This document shows, piece after piece, positions 16,946 through 26,500 of a DNA stretch of 64,000 nt. This DNA comes from Phytohabitans sp036906915 (GTDB lineage Bacteria > Actinomycetota > Actinomycetes > Mycobacteriales > Micromonosporaceae): the NCBI RefSeq assembly GCF_036906915.1, contig NZ_JBAKHX010000001.1:310001-374000 (forward strand), read 5' to 3'. The notes below the pieces were generated by a model that was not told where the DNA came from, made no database searches, and was given only the letters and a program-made list of their open reading frames with translations. A program made the translations under genes and the position numbers. Numbering within the stretch: position 1 is the stretch's first letter; each line of letters opens with the position of its first letter.

Positions 16946-17333
16946 ACGCCGAGTACACCACCGCCGTCAAACGCATTCAGCGCCACGGATATCACCCGCG
17001 CCCGGATCGGCCATGTCACGGCCCGGTGTGGGTGAACGGTGTCCATACCGGTTGGCCGGCTCACCTTACTGGGTGATCTCGGCAGTGGATCAAGCCGGTC
17101 CGGACGCCGGCCGCCCCGGCCGGCCGGACAGGACTTACTGACGTTTGTCGATCTTGTTAATCAAGAACATACGCCGCAAACCAGGCCGAGATCTTGCCTC
17201 ATCAATCGATGTCGTCCTATCCTCGCGACGGAAAGCGCTTTCCTAACGCGACAAGGTCGGCAGCCTCCGTTGGCCGCCGAAATGACCCACGGCATGAAGC
17301 GGCAAGCCAGGAATCTCGAAAAGTGAGGCGACG
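16946..17333. promoter_or_regulatory. 388-base regulatory gap before the pectate lyase
   Basis: No convincing gene. It holds the start region of the GNAT gene, an AT-rich inverted repeat TCTTGTTAATCAAGA at 17152-17166, and the perfect palindrome at 17230-17243. The long spacing suits a regulated promoter for the secreted lyase. Confidence 0.5.
17230..17243. promoter_or_regulatory. Perfect palindromic operator GGAAAGCGCTTTCC
   Basis: This 14-base perfect palindrome lies 90 bases before the pectate lyase start. It has the centre-symmetric CG form of LacI-family operators and resembles the site before the lectin gene (418-431) and the GAAAACCTTTTC sites of the arabinoside locus. A sugar-responsive LacI repressor is likely. 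Confidence 0.6.
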
Positions 17334-18878
17334 ATGAGACGACCAGTCGCACTGCGACTCTATGCGGCACTGGCCACGACGGCCCTCGCGGCCGCGACCG
17401 GTGTGGTGCTGTCGATACCCGAGGCGTCGGCGGCGACCGGCGGCGTCACCGGCTACGCGACCCAGAACGGTGGCACCACCGGCGGTGCGGGCGGGCAGAC
17501 CGTGCGGGCCACCACGGGCACCGCCATCCACACGGCGCTGTGCAATCGGGCCAGCAGCAGTACCCCGATCATCATCCAGGTCGAGGGGACCATCAACCAC
17601 GGCAACACAACCAAGGTGTCGGGAGCGAGCTGCAACACCGCCGCCGACGTGATCGAACTCAAGCAGATCAGCAACGTCACGATCATCGGGGTCGGTGGCG
17701 GAGCCATGTTCGACCAGCTGGGCATCCACATCCGTGACGCCAGCAACATCATCATTCAGAACGTGACCGTCCGGAACGTCAAGAAGTCCGGCTCACCGCT
17801 CTCCAACGGCGGTGACGCCATCGGCATGGAAAGCACCGTCCGCAACGTCTGGGTCGATCACGTCACCCTGGAGGCGTCGGGCGGGGAGTCCGAGGGCTTC
17901 GACGGCCTCTTCGACATGAAGAACAACACCCAGTACGTGACGCTGTCCTACAGCATCCTGCGCAACTCCGGCCGCGGCGGCCTCGTCGGGTCCAGCGAAA
18001 GCGACCTCTCGAACGGCTTCATCACCTACCACCACAACCTGTACGAGAACATCGACTCCCGCACGCCCCTGCTGCGCGGCGGCGTCGCCCACATCTACAA
18101 CAACCACTACGTGAGCCTCCACGAGTCCGGCATCAACTCCCGGGCCGGTGCTCGCGCCAAAGTGGACAACAACTACTTCAGGAACTCCAAGGACGTCCTG
18201 GGCACCTTCTACACCGACCAGGCCGGCTACTGGCAGGCCAGCGGCAACATCCTCGACAACGTGACCTGGTCCAGCCGTGGCAGCGACACCAACCCCGCCG
18301 GGCCCGGCATGCCGTCCAACACCACGGTCAGCATCCCGTACCCCTACACCCTCGACGGCGCCAGCTGCGTGCCGAGCGTCGTGAGCCAGACGGCCGGCGC
18401 CAACAAGGGCCTCCAGGTGTCGAACGGCAACTGCGTGCCGCAGACACCGACGACAACGGCACCGACCACCGCCGCGCCGAACCCGACCACGCCGGCACCG
18501 ACCCAGCCCAGCGGGACCAACCTCAGCATCGGTGCCGGAGCCGACGGCTCCAGCAAGGCCAGCGGGACGAGCTACGGCAACGTGCTGGACGGCAACATGG
18601 GCACCTACTGGTCGCCGAGCGGCTCGACCGGCTCCATCTCGGTCAAGTGGGGCTCCGCGACCACCGTTTCCAGGATCAACATCCGCGAGGCGTCAGGCGC
18701 CACCGGCGCCATCGGTTCCTGGCGGGTCGTCAACCACGACACCGGTGCCGTCCTGGCCTCCGGCAGCGGGGCCGGTGTCATCAGCTTCGCCCGGACCTCG
18801 CTGAAGAAGGTCACCTTCGAGATCACCAGCTCGAGCGCCACACCGAGGGTCGCCGAGTTCGAGACGTACGCCGGTTAG
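17334..18878 (+). CDS. Secreted PL1 pectate lyase with C-terminal sugar-binding-like domain
   Basis: 514 residues: signal peptide 1 to about 33 (cleavage near ASA-AT), then a PL1 parallel beta-helix to about residue 355. Family signs are IIQNVTVRNV, NVWVDHVTLEA, FDGLFDMKNN and the catalytic RTPLLRG (R-x-P-x-x-R, near 242-247). A Pro/Thr linker (about 365-390) joins a C-terminal ~120-residue beta-sandwich with LDGNMGTYWSPSGS, a discoidin (F5/8 type C)-like domain. The enzyme cleaves polygalacturonate by beta-elimination outside the cell. The ATG follows a GTGAGGCG ribosome site. The upstream palindrome suggests sugar-dependent control. Confidence 0.9.
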   Translation: MRRPVALRLYAALATTALAAATGVVLSIPEASAATGGVTGYATQNGGTTGGAGGQTVRATTGTAIHTALCNRASSSTPIIIQVEGTINHGNTTKVSGASCNTAADVIELKQISNVTIIGVGGGAMFDQLGIHIRDASNIIIQNVTVRNVKKSGSPLSNGGDAIGMESTVRNVWVDHVTLEASGGESEGFDGLFDMKNNTQYVTLSYSILRNSGRGGLVGSSESDLSNGFITYHHNLYENIDSRTPLLRGGVAHIYNNHYVSLHESGINSRAGARAKVDNNYFRNSKDVLGTFYTDQAGYWQASGNILDNVTWSSRGSDTNPAGPGMPSNTTVSIPYPYTLDGASCVPSVVSQTAGANKGLQVSNGNCVPQTPTTTAPTTAAPNPTTPAPTQPSGTNLSIGAGADGSSKASGTSYGNVLDGNMGTYWSPSGSTGSISVKWGSATTVSRINIREASGATGAIGSWRVVNHDTGAVLASGSGAGVISFARTSLKKVTFEITSSSATPRVAEFETYAG

Positions 18879-18889
18879 GGCCTGGGCCA

Positions 18890-18913
18890 GGGGCCGTCAG
18901 CTCCGACGGCCCC
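18890..18913. terminator. Bidirectional terminator between convergent genes
   Basis: GGGGCCGTC and GACGGCCCC (18890-18898, 18905-18913) pair perfectly around 6 bases. The hairpin begins 11 bases after the lyase stop and includes the stop codon of the facing LuxR-type gene. Confidence 0.65.
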
Positions 18914-21713
18914 CGGCCCGATGGTCGAGGGCGGCAAGGCCGAGGTCGGCCAGGGCCGCCACGCCGGTCGCGGCGCGGTCGCCACCGGCGAGTACCAGGG
19001 TCCGCGCCCACTGGTAGCGGCAGCCGGCGGCCTCGAACGCCGCCGCGGCGGCGAGCATCCGGTCCTGGTCGCCGTCGAGCAGGGCCTCTGCCCGGTCCAC
19101 CAGGGCGCCAGCGATCGGATTGCCGGCGACGATCGTGCGGGTGGCGGTGACGCGGCGGCGTGCTTCGGGGTCCGCGGTGAGCGCGGCCGCCTCGGCACGC
19201 AGCGCGAGATACCAGTGCCGCCACACCCAGATGACCCACTCGTCCATCTCGTCGGGCTCGGCCGCCAACCCCGCCAGGGCCCGGTCGGCCTGACCGTGGT
19301 GGAGCAGGACGATCGCATCGAACACGGCGCTGTAGCCGGCATTCTGCTCCGGTGCGATGCCCAGCTCGTCGACGATGGCCAGCCACTGGGCTCTGGCCCC
19401 GTCGTCACCGCGCAGGCCGTGGACCATCGCCACCGCGGCCGCCGCCATGGCGAGGTGGGGCGCGTGCCTGCTCCCGGAGCGCTCCCAGGCGTCGAGGAAC
19501 CGCCCGCTGCCGGCGAGCACGCTGTCGATGTTGCCCGCCAGCGCATCCGCCACCAGCAGCCGGGACGTGGCGAAGTCACCGCGTTCGGCCAGCAGCGGCA
19601 GGTCGCGAAGCTGCTCGCCCCACCGGCGTGCGCCCTCCAGGTCACCGACTCCGATACAGGTCTCGGCCGCCTCGGAGAGGGCGTTTACCCGCTCGCGCGC
19701 GCTCGCTGGCGTCACCGGCACCGAGGCGAGCAGCTCGACCCGCCGGCGGGTCGTGCCTGCGGTGGCGAAGGTGTCGCCCGCCCAGCACTGGACGGCGGTG
19801 AGCGCGTCGAGGGCCGCGCTGTGGGCCAGCGGATCGCCGGTCCGCTGGGCGAGGTCGACCGCCCGCTCGGCACGCGCGATCGCCTCCGGCAAGGTCGTGT
19901 CGGCGGCCTCGGTGAGAACCCCGCACTCGGCGAGGGCCACCGCGGCCTGGGCGGCGGAGTCGTCGCCGGCCAGCTCGCGTGCCTCGGACAGCAGCATCGC
20001 GGCCTCGCCCGGCGGTGGCGGCTGGGAGAACGTGCCGGAGAACCGGTAGACGGTGGCCGCGGCCGTAGCCAGGTCGCGGGCGACCCCGGCGGCGTCTGCG
20101 GCGCGACGCGCGGTGTCGGCGGCGGCGCCGTAGAGCCGGTACATGTCTTCGCCACGCATTCGACAACCGGCGACCGCCGCGGCGTACCGGAGCGCCGACC
20201 CCGCGGCGGCCGGGTCGGCGGTCAGCGACGCCGCCTGCTCGTATCGCTGCTGGGCCTCGCCGACCAGGTTCCGCGTGAAGGTCAGCTGAGCCAGGGACAG
20301 TGCCAGCTCGTACGCGTCGGCGCGGTGACCGGGCTCGTCGGCCGCCCAGCCGAGGGCGGCCCGGATGTCGTCGGCCGCCGCGTCGAACCCGGCTCGCCAC
20401 ACCCCGGTGCCCGGCGAGGTGTCCCGCGCCAGCTCGGCGGCGGTCGCCAAGCACCAGCGCAGGTGTCGAAACCGGACATCGTCGAGCTCACCGGCGCTGG
20501 CCAGCTGCTCCACCCCGTACTGGCGGATGGTTGCCAGCGTGCGATATCGGGTGACGCCCGGGGCCGGGGCAGCCGTCAACAGGCTCTGCTCGGTGAGCCG
20601 GGCCAACCCCTCCACCACCGCCGCCGCTTCGAGCGGCGCGAACCCGGCGACCTGCCGCGCGGCGTCCACTGTGAACGGAGCCACGAAGACGGCGACCCGG
20701 CGCAGCAGCGTGCGGTCGGCCGGCTCCAGGAGGGCGTGGCTCCAGTCCAGCATGGCCCGCACCGAGCGGTGCCGGTCGTCGGCGCGGGCGCCGCCGGTCA
20801 GCAGCCTCAGCTGATCGGAGAGCACGCCGGCAAGGCCGTCCAGGCCAAGGGTGGGCAACCGGGCGGCCGCCAGCTCGATCGCCAGCGCCACGCCGTCCAG
20901 CCCTCGGCAGATCTCGGCTGCCTGGGCACGCTGCTCGGGCGCGGGCGGCCAGCCCACCGCTGCGGCCCGTTCGAGAAACAGCGCCACCGCGTCGGACTCG
21001 CCGTCACCGGTCAGCGACAGCGGCGGGATCGGGTAGACGCGTTCGAACGGCACCATCAACCGCGCCCGGCTGGTGGCCAGCGCGGTCAGCCGCGGGCAGC
21101 CGGCGAGCAGCCGCTCCAGGAAAAGTGCCACGCCGTCGCGTACGTGCTCGCAGTTGTCGAGCACGAGCAGAGCGTGCCGGTCGGCGAGGGCGGCGACCAC
21201 CGACTCGTCGATGCCGCGGCTCTGCTGCTCGCCGATGCCGACCGCGGCGGCCACCGCCGCTCCGACCATCGCCGGGTCGGTGACCGGGACCAGGTCGACG
21301 AACCACACACCGTCGGCGAAGTCGCCTTCCGCTTGGGCCGCGACGGCCAGCGCCAGCCGGGTCTTGCCGACCCCGCCCGGACCCACCGCGCTCACCTGCC
21401 GGTGGGTCTTGATCGCCTCGGCCAGCGCCGCCCGCTCGTGCGCCCGGCCGACGAACGTGGTCACCGGCGCGGGCAGCCCCAAGGCCGCCTCGCCGCCCCG
21501 CGCCGCCCGGCTCCACTCGGTCGCGAGGTGGGCGAGGGCCCGCCGGTCTGGAGCGCCGAGCTTGCGCAGCAGCGAGGACACGTGGGTCTCGACGGTGCGG
21601 ACGGAGATGTACAGCCGCGCGCCGATCTCCGCGTTGCTGAGGTGCTCCCCGAGCAGGGACAACACCTCGGCCTCACGGCCTGAGATCCCTGCCTGAGCCG
21701 CCACGGGGTCCAT
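18897..21713 (-). CDS. LuxR-type ATPase regulator with N-terminal helix-turn-helix
   Basis: 938 residues in reversed order from the gene at 8339: the LuxR helix-turn-helix is N-terminal (about 9-66, ISGREAEVLSLLGEHLSNAE, VETHVSSLLRKL). Then come a P-loop ATPase domain (VGPGGVGKTRLAL near 110-122, LLVLDNCEH, DWSHALL) and a long helical-repeat C-terminus. It probably binds DNA in response to an unknown ligand. It is convergent with the pectate lyase gene, so control of that gene is possible but not shown. The start ATG 21713 has no strong ribosome site. Confidence 0.85.
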   Translation of the reverse strand: MDPVAAQAGISGREAEVLSLLGEHLSNAEIGARLYISVRTVETHVSSLLRKLGAPDRRALAHLATEWSRAARGGEAALGLPAPVTTFVGRAHERAALAEAIKTHRQVSAVGPGGVGKTRLALAVAAQAEGDFADGVWFVDLVPVTDPAMVGAAVAAAVGIGEQQSRGIDESVVAALADRHALLVLDNCEHVRDGVALFLERLLAGCPRLTALATSRARLMVPFERVYPIPPLSLTGDGESDAVALFLERAAAVGWPPAPEQRAQAAEICRGLDGVALAIELAAARLPTLGLDGLAGVLSDQLRLLTGGARADDRHRSVRAMLDWSHALLEPADRTLLRRVAVFVAPFTVDAARQVAGFAPLEAAAVVEGLARLTEQSLLTAAPAPGVTRYRTLATIRQYGVEQLASAGELDDVRFRHLRWCLATAAELARDTSPGTGVWRAGFDAAADDIRAALGWAADEPGHRADAYELALSLAQLTFTRNLVGEAQQRYEQAASLTADPAAAGSALRYAAAVAGCRMRGEDMYRLYGAAADTARRAADAAGVARDLATAAATVYRFSGTFSQPPPPGEAAMLLSEARELAGDDSAAQAAVALAECGVLTEAADTTLPEAIARAERAVDLAQRTGDPLAHSAALDALTAVQCWAGDTFATAGTTRRRVELLASVPVTPASARERVNALSEAAETCIGVGDLEGARRWGEQLRDLPLLAERGDFATSRLLVADALAGNIDSVLAGSGRFLDAWERSGSRHAPHLAMAAAAVAMVHGLRGDDGARAQWLAIVDELGIAPEQNAGYSAVFDAIVLLHHGQADRALAGLAAEPDEMDEWVIWVWRHWYLALRAEAAALTADPEARRRVTATRTIVAGNPIAGALVDRAEALLDGDQDRMLAAAAAFEAAGCRYQWARTLVLAGGDRAATGVAALADLGLAALDHRAGGRRS

Positions 21714-21832
21714 CCTGCCGCATACGCAGGCCCGACTCCGTGGTGGTCCCCGTGGTCAGCACGGATGTGGGCCCGCCGCCTCCGGGGAGATGCTCTAGGC
21801 GTCGATCTGAACCACGACTTTCAGGAGAAATC

Positions 21833-22168
21833 ATGATCAAGACCGTGCTGCACCCCGTGTCCGACCTGGCGGCGGCGAAGGCGGTGTACGCCGCTCTGCT
21901 CGGCGTCCAGCCGCAGACCGAAAGCACCTACTACGTCGGCTTCGAGGTCGACGGCCAGCAGATCGGGTTGGTACCGGGCGGCGGACCGCAGGGCATGACC
22001 TCGCCGGTGGCCTACTGGCACGTGCCGGACATCGAGGCGAAGCTGACCGAGGTGACGGCGGCGGGTGCCACCGTGAAGGAGCCGGTGCGCGACGTCGGTG
22101 GCGGCCGCGTGGTGGCCACCGTCACCGACCCTGACGGCAACGTCCTCGGCCTGCTCCAGGACAGCTGA
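21833..22168 (+). CDS. VOC-superfamily (glyoxalase-like) protein
   Basis: ATG 21833 follows a clear TCAGGAGAAATC ribosome site; 111 residues. It has two beta-alpha-beta-beta-beta modules of the vicinal oxygen chelate fold: VSDLAAAKAVYAALLGV, then VAYWHVPDIEAKLTEVTAAG and DPDGNVLGLLQ. Such proteins act as small-molecule isomerases, dioxygenases or binding proteins. The final Glu metal ligand is absent (GLLQDS), so catalysis is uncertain. It is followed closely by the DUF1801 gene, probably in one transcript. Confidence 0.8.
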   Translation: MIKTVLHPVSDLAAAKAVYAALLGVQPQTESTYYVGFEVDGQQIGLVPGGGPQGMTSPVAYWHVPDIEAKLTEVTAAGATVKEPVRDVGGGRVVATVTDPDGNVLGLLQDS

Positions 22169-22209
22169 GCCCAAACACCCCAAGCCCGCACGCAGGAGAG
22201 GAAACCACC

Positions 22210-22680
22210 ATGAGCACGAAGAAGTCGACCAAGAGCACGGCGACCGCTACCAAGACGTACGACGGATTCAGCGACGAAGAACGAGACGCGATGAAGGAGC
22301 ATGCCCGGGAGCTGAAGACCGCCGCCCGCCGCGGCGCCGGCGCCAAGGCCGCTGGCGAGGGCGACGTGCTCGCCAAGATCGCCGAAATGGCGGAAACGGA
22401 CCGCGGACTGGCCGAGCGGATCCATGCCATCGTCAAGGCCAACGCGCCGGACCTGGCACCGAGGCTTTGGTACGGGATGCCCGCGTACGCCAAGGACGGC
22501 AAGGTCCTCTGCCACTTCCAACCCGCACAGAAGTTCAAGACGAGGTACGCCACATTCAGCTTCACCGACGTCGCCAACCTCGATGACGGCACCATGTGGC
22601 CCACCACGTTCGCACTGACGACGATGACCCCCTCCGACGAGGCGAGGATCAGCGCACTCGTCAAGCAAGCGGTGAGTTGA
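22210..22680 (+). CDS. DUF1801/YdhG-like small protein
   Basis: 156 residues with a Lys/Thr-rich, probably disordered start (1-20), a charged helix (FSDEERDAMKEHARELK), and a DUF1801-type core with LWYGMPAYAKDGKVLCHFQP and FKTRYATFSF. DUF1801 proteins are frataxin/YdhG-like cytosolic proteins of unknown role. GGAGAGGAAACC precedes the ATG. It lies 41 bases after the VOC gene and ends 15 bases before the long palindrome at 22696. Confidence 0.75.
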   Translation: MSTKKSTKSTATATKTYDGFSDEERDAMKEHARELKTAARRGAGAKAAGEGDVLAKIAEMAETDRGLAERIHAIVKANAPDLAPRLWYGMPAYAKDGKVLCHFQPAQKFKTRYATFSFTDVANLDDGTMWPTTFALTTMTPSDEARISALVKQAVS

Positions 22681-22695
22681 TCCCGTCCCTGCGCC

Positions 22696-22752
22696 GATCA
22701 AGGGCAAACGCACGTGGTTTTGAGATCGAACCACGTGCGTTTGCCCTTGATC
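22696..22752. repeat. Perfect 24-bp inverted repeat (palindromic element / terminator)
   Basis: Arms 22696-22719 and 22729-22752 match over all 24 bases, starting GATCAAGGGC, with a 9-base loop. GATCAAGG recurs inverted at about 22764-22771 (CCTTGATC) after GTGGGGTTTT, so the unit looks composite. It sits between convergent genes and could stop both transcripts. Its length and tidy symmetry resemble repeated extragenic palindromes of actinomycetes; no second copy is in this window. Confidence 0.75.
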
Positions 22753-22793
22753 CGTGGGGTTTTCCTTGATCGACGCTCGCGGCGCTGCCGGGC

Positions 22794-23375
22794 TCAGCTC
22801 GGTCGCAGGGCCGCGAATACCTCGGGCCAGTTGGCCGGCAGGTTGCTGAAGACGAAGCGCTGGTACCGCGTCATCAACAGCGTGCCGGACGCGCGCACCT
22901 CCGCGCCATCCGACTGCGCGGCTGCGATGCACTGTTCGAGGCAGTCCCAGTCACGGTCACGATCGCGTACGCCGATCGCCGTGAGCGCCGCCTGGATCTC
23001 GTCGTCCTCGAAGAACGAGTCGTCCCACGCCGTCGCCGCACCCATCAGGTACATGAGGTGACTGCTGGGCGAGAGCCGTTGCGCCGCAAGCGTTTCACTG
23101 TCGAACGTGCGATCCTCGTCCTCCCCCACGAGGCCGGACTCCTCCACCGACGAGTCGACGAGCTCCCGCCAGTAGGCGGCGTCGTGCGCACCGTCGGTCT
23201 GGAGCATGTACTCGCTGGCGAACGCCGCCATCCGCCCCGGGTCGTCGATCAGCGGCGAGACCGCCGTATCCATGCTGTAGTCGAATCCGAAGAACCACCG
23301 GCGCCCGTCGACCATCATGGACTCGATACCGCCCACGTGGCCCTCGCGGTCCTCGATCGGCTTAAAGTCGTTCAT
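22794..23375 (-). CDS. Unrecognised acidic cytosolic protein
   Basis: 193 residues, acidic, without signal peptide or membrane helix. Notable stretches are RRWFFGFDYSMDTAVSPLID, GRMAAFASEYMLQ, SSHLMYLMGAATAWDDSFF and TRYQRFVFSNLPANWPEVFA. The composition is that of a real soluble protein and unlike the shadow frames. I do not recognise the family. It stands alone between the palindromic element and the arabinoside locus, on the same strand as that locus but 134 bases beyond its end. Confidence 0.65.
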   Translation of the reverse strand: MNDFKPIEDREGHVGGIESMMVDGRRWFFGFDYSMDTAVSPLIDDPGRMAAFASEYMLQTDGAHDAAYWRELVDSSVEESGLVGEDEDRTFDSETLAAQRLSPSSHLMYLMGAATAWDDSFFEDDEIQAALTAIGVRDRDRDWDCLEQCIAAAQSDGAEVRASGTLLMTRYQRFVFSNLPANWPEVFAALRPS

Positions 23376-23509
23376 GGCGTGCGAGCCTAAAGGGCCGCCG
23401 CCACAAAGCTGCCTCTAGCCCGTCCAACCCGATGGCGACGCCACGCCGCTAGAGATCCAGGACGGGTTGTGGGCGGTGACGTCGAGCGTCCTCTGCTGGC
23501 CGCCGTCCA

Positions 23510-26500
23510 TCAGTCGACGGCGCGGGCGCAGCTGCTCGCGCCGTACGCCGCCTCCATCTGTGTGGTAACCGGAACCGCGTCGACCGCCCCGGTGACCTTC
23601 ACGGTCAGGGTGCCGGCCGGCACCGTCGCGCGGCGGGTGTTGAAGGACTGGTAGACGGACTTGCCCGCAGCGACGTCAGCCACCGTGCGTGTGCCGTACG
23701 GCGTGACCATCTCGATGGTGAGCGGCACGTCGTCGGCGTTGCGGACGTTGACCGACAGGTAGGCGTTGGTGCCGATGCACTGCGTGCGGGCCTGGATCTC
23801 GACGGCCCAGGCCGCGGGCGGCGCGAGTTCCTGTGCCGCGCTGACGGCGCGCGCGACGATGACGTCCCTTTCGGACACGGTGAAGACGCCCGCCGCGACG
23901 AACGCCTCGGCGGTGCATGTGACGGACTCGACGAACGCGTCGTGGTCGGGGAAGGGCGCCTGATCCCACACCAGGTCGAGGAAGGTCGGGCCGTCGGTGC
24001 CGGGCGAAGGGATGCCCGACACGGGGACGTCGTAGTTGGGCAGGCCGTCGTTGCGCTTGCGGTTCGGCACGCCGGTGTCGATGGAGCCGAACACGATCGT
24101 CGGCTCGACCCGGCGGAAGTACGAGGAGACGGGTTGGGTGTCGCTGATGTAGTACGGCCGCAGGGTGAGCCCGTGCGTCGTGAAGTACGGGTCGCCCGCC
24201 GCTGTGGTGCTCTCGTGCGTGATGGCCGCGCGGGCGTAGTCACCGTCTCGCTTCAGGTGGCGGCAGAGGGTCAGCTCGCGGAAGGTGCCGCCGCCCGGGT
24301 TTCCGAGGGTCTGCAGTAGCACCGGGCCCCAGAAGACCGCCTGGGTGTCGGGGCGGTCCAGGGCCCGCTCGATCCTGATGCTGAACGGCATCCGGATCTC
24401 GACGGTGTCGCCCGGCTGCCAGGCGCGGCTCACCGTCAGGTAGCTACCCGGCTCGGCGTCGACGCTCTGCGCCACGCCGTTGATGGTGACGAAGAAGCCC
24501 TTCCGCGCCCAGCCCGGCACCCGCAGCTTGATGTCGAGCGGGCCGCTGCCGTCGATGGTCAGTGTGGTCCGGTCTTCGCGCGGATAGGTGGTTCGCTGGG
24601 TGACGGTGAAGCCCTTCTCGGCCCAGGTCAGGGTCGAGGGCGCGTACAGGTTGACCCACAGTGTCGCGCCGTCGGCGGACTTGAGATAGATGGTCTCCTG
24701 GTACTTGGTGTGGTTTTCCAGGCCCGTGCCGCCGCAGCAGGTGCCGGTGTTGCCGTAGCTGCGGGCGGCTCCCGGTGTCAGCGGCTGGAAGTAGGTGAGT
24801 TGCGGGTCGCTCGTGGTCGCGGTGTCGGCTCGGGACCCGGTGATCATGTTGAGCAGGCCGCGTTCGTAGTAGTCCATGTAGGCCGGGTCGTGCTCGTGCA
24901 GGAACAGGTTGCGGGCGAGCTTGATGAGGTTGTATGTGGTGCAGGTCTCCGCGCCGCCCTGCGCGATCGCGTTGGCGATGTTTCCCCGGTTTTGAAACAG
25001 CTCGACGTTGTTGTTCGAGCCCGGGTAGTTGCCGCCCGCCCCGCCGCTGGCGAACATCCGGTGTGGAACGACCATGCCGTAGAAGTTCTTGGCGGCCGTG
25101 AAGTACTCCCGGTCGCCGGTGTGCTCGAAGACGCGCAGGTAGCCGATGAACTGCGGAACGTGCGTGTTGGCGTGCAGGCGCTCCGGGCGGCGCCGGCCGG
25201 GCCTGTTTTCGGGTGTGACCACGAGGATGTCCCTGTTTTCGACGCAGGCGCCGAACAGCGACTCCCGGTTGTCGAAGCACTTGGCGGTCTCCAGGTGCTT
25301 CGAGTCGCCGGTGATCGCGTAGATCTCGGGAAAGACCTCGTTGGCGCCGCCGAACTCGCCGGCGATGTAGAGGTCCCACATGTAGTTCAGGTTGTCGCGG
25401 GTGATGGGGCCGGTGTAGTCGGGGTGGTTCTTGTCGCCGACGGTCAGCGCGAGGTGGGCCCAGTCCGCCATCTTGACGACGATGTCGCGGGCCTGCGTGT
25501 TGCCGGTTTGGTAGTAGGCGTCTAGCAGACCACGGATGATCTTGTGCTGGGTGTACCAGGGCGCCCAGGTGTTGGTGTCGGCGTTGCCGCCGTAGACGGC
25601 CCAGCGCGGCGGGCCGAGCCGCAGCACCGCGTCTTCCGGGATCGCGCCGAGATAGCCAGGGTGGGTCGGGATCCAGTCGCTGTCTCCGCCCTCCTGTGCC
25701 GCCACGATGCCGCCGTCGCGGCCGTTGGGCGAGGCGTCTCGCAGGGTGGTGCCGCCGTCCTCGTCGAACCGGTACCAGGCGATGCTTCCGCCGCCGGTGC
25801 CGCCCGCGGGCGAGTCCACCATGGACAGCAACTCCTGCTGGCTGAGCGCCCGGTCGAAGATGTGGAACTCGTCGATGGTCGCGTCGAGGTACGGGTCGTT
25901 GTACTGCGAGCGCCCGATCCAGCGGTTGCCGGGGTTGCCCAGGCTCGACGGGTTGAGCGTCATGTTCGTGTTAGTGCCGACCGGCTGGCCGTCGACGTAC
26001 AGCGTGCCGGTGGTCTGCGACAGGGTGACGGCCAGGTGCACCCACTGGTTCGTGGGCAGCGCGGCGGTGCCGTTGATGCGCTGCTCCTGGCCGGATCCAC
26101 CGATGGTGATGGCGAACCGGGGCGCGTTGCCGGTGACGCCGGCCCGGGGGGTCAGAAACATGTTGACCGTGGCGTTCTGTCCAAAGTCGAACAGCCGGGT
26201 CCAGCTCTGCGCGGACCCGAGGTTCACCCAGGCCGCGATGGTGAAGTCGGTCAGCTGGTTGATCGCCTCCTGGGGCAGCGTCACGTACTGCGCCACGCTG
26301 GGCCCGTTCAGCCGCAGCGCGTTGCCGAACCGGCCAGGTACCCGGTCGACCTGCGGCTCCGGCGGCTCCTCGCCGCCCGGCCCGCCGGTGCCCATCCGGG
26401 CGGTGATGGCGGCCTGGCACGCGGCGAGCTCGCTGACCATCCAGTCAAGCTTTTCCTTGAAGACGGCCTCGCTCTGGTCGGCGTACGCCTGCGCGAGCGC

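Noticed and set aside
18921..21683. A 920-codon plus-strand open frame
   Set aside because: It is antisense to the LuxR-type ATPase gene, which has intact HTH and P-loop motifs. The product is Arg/Gly/Gln-rich without domains.
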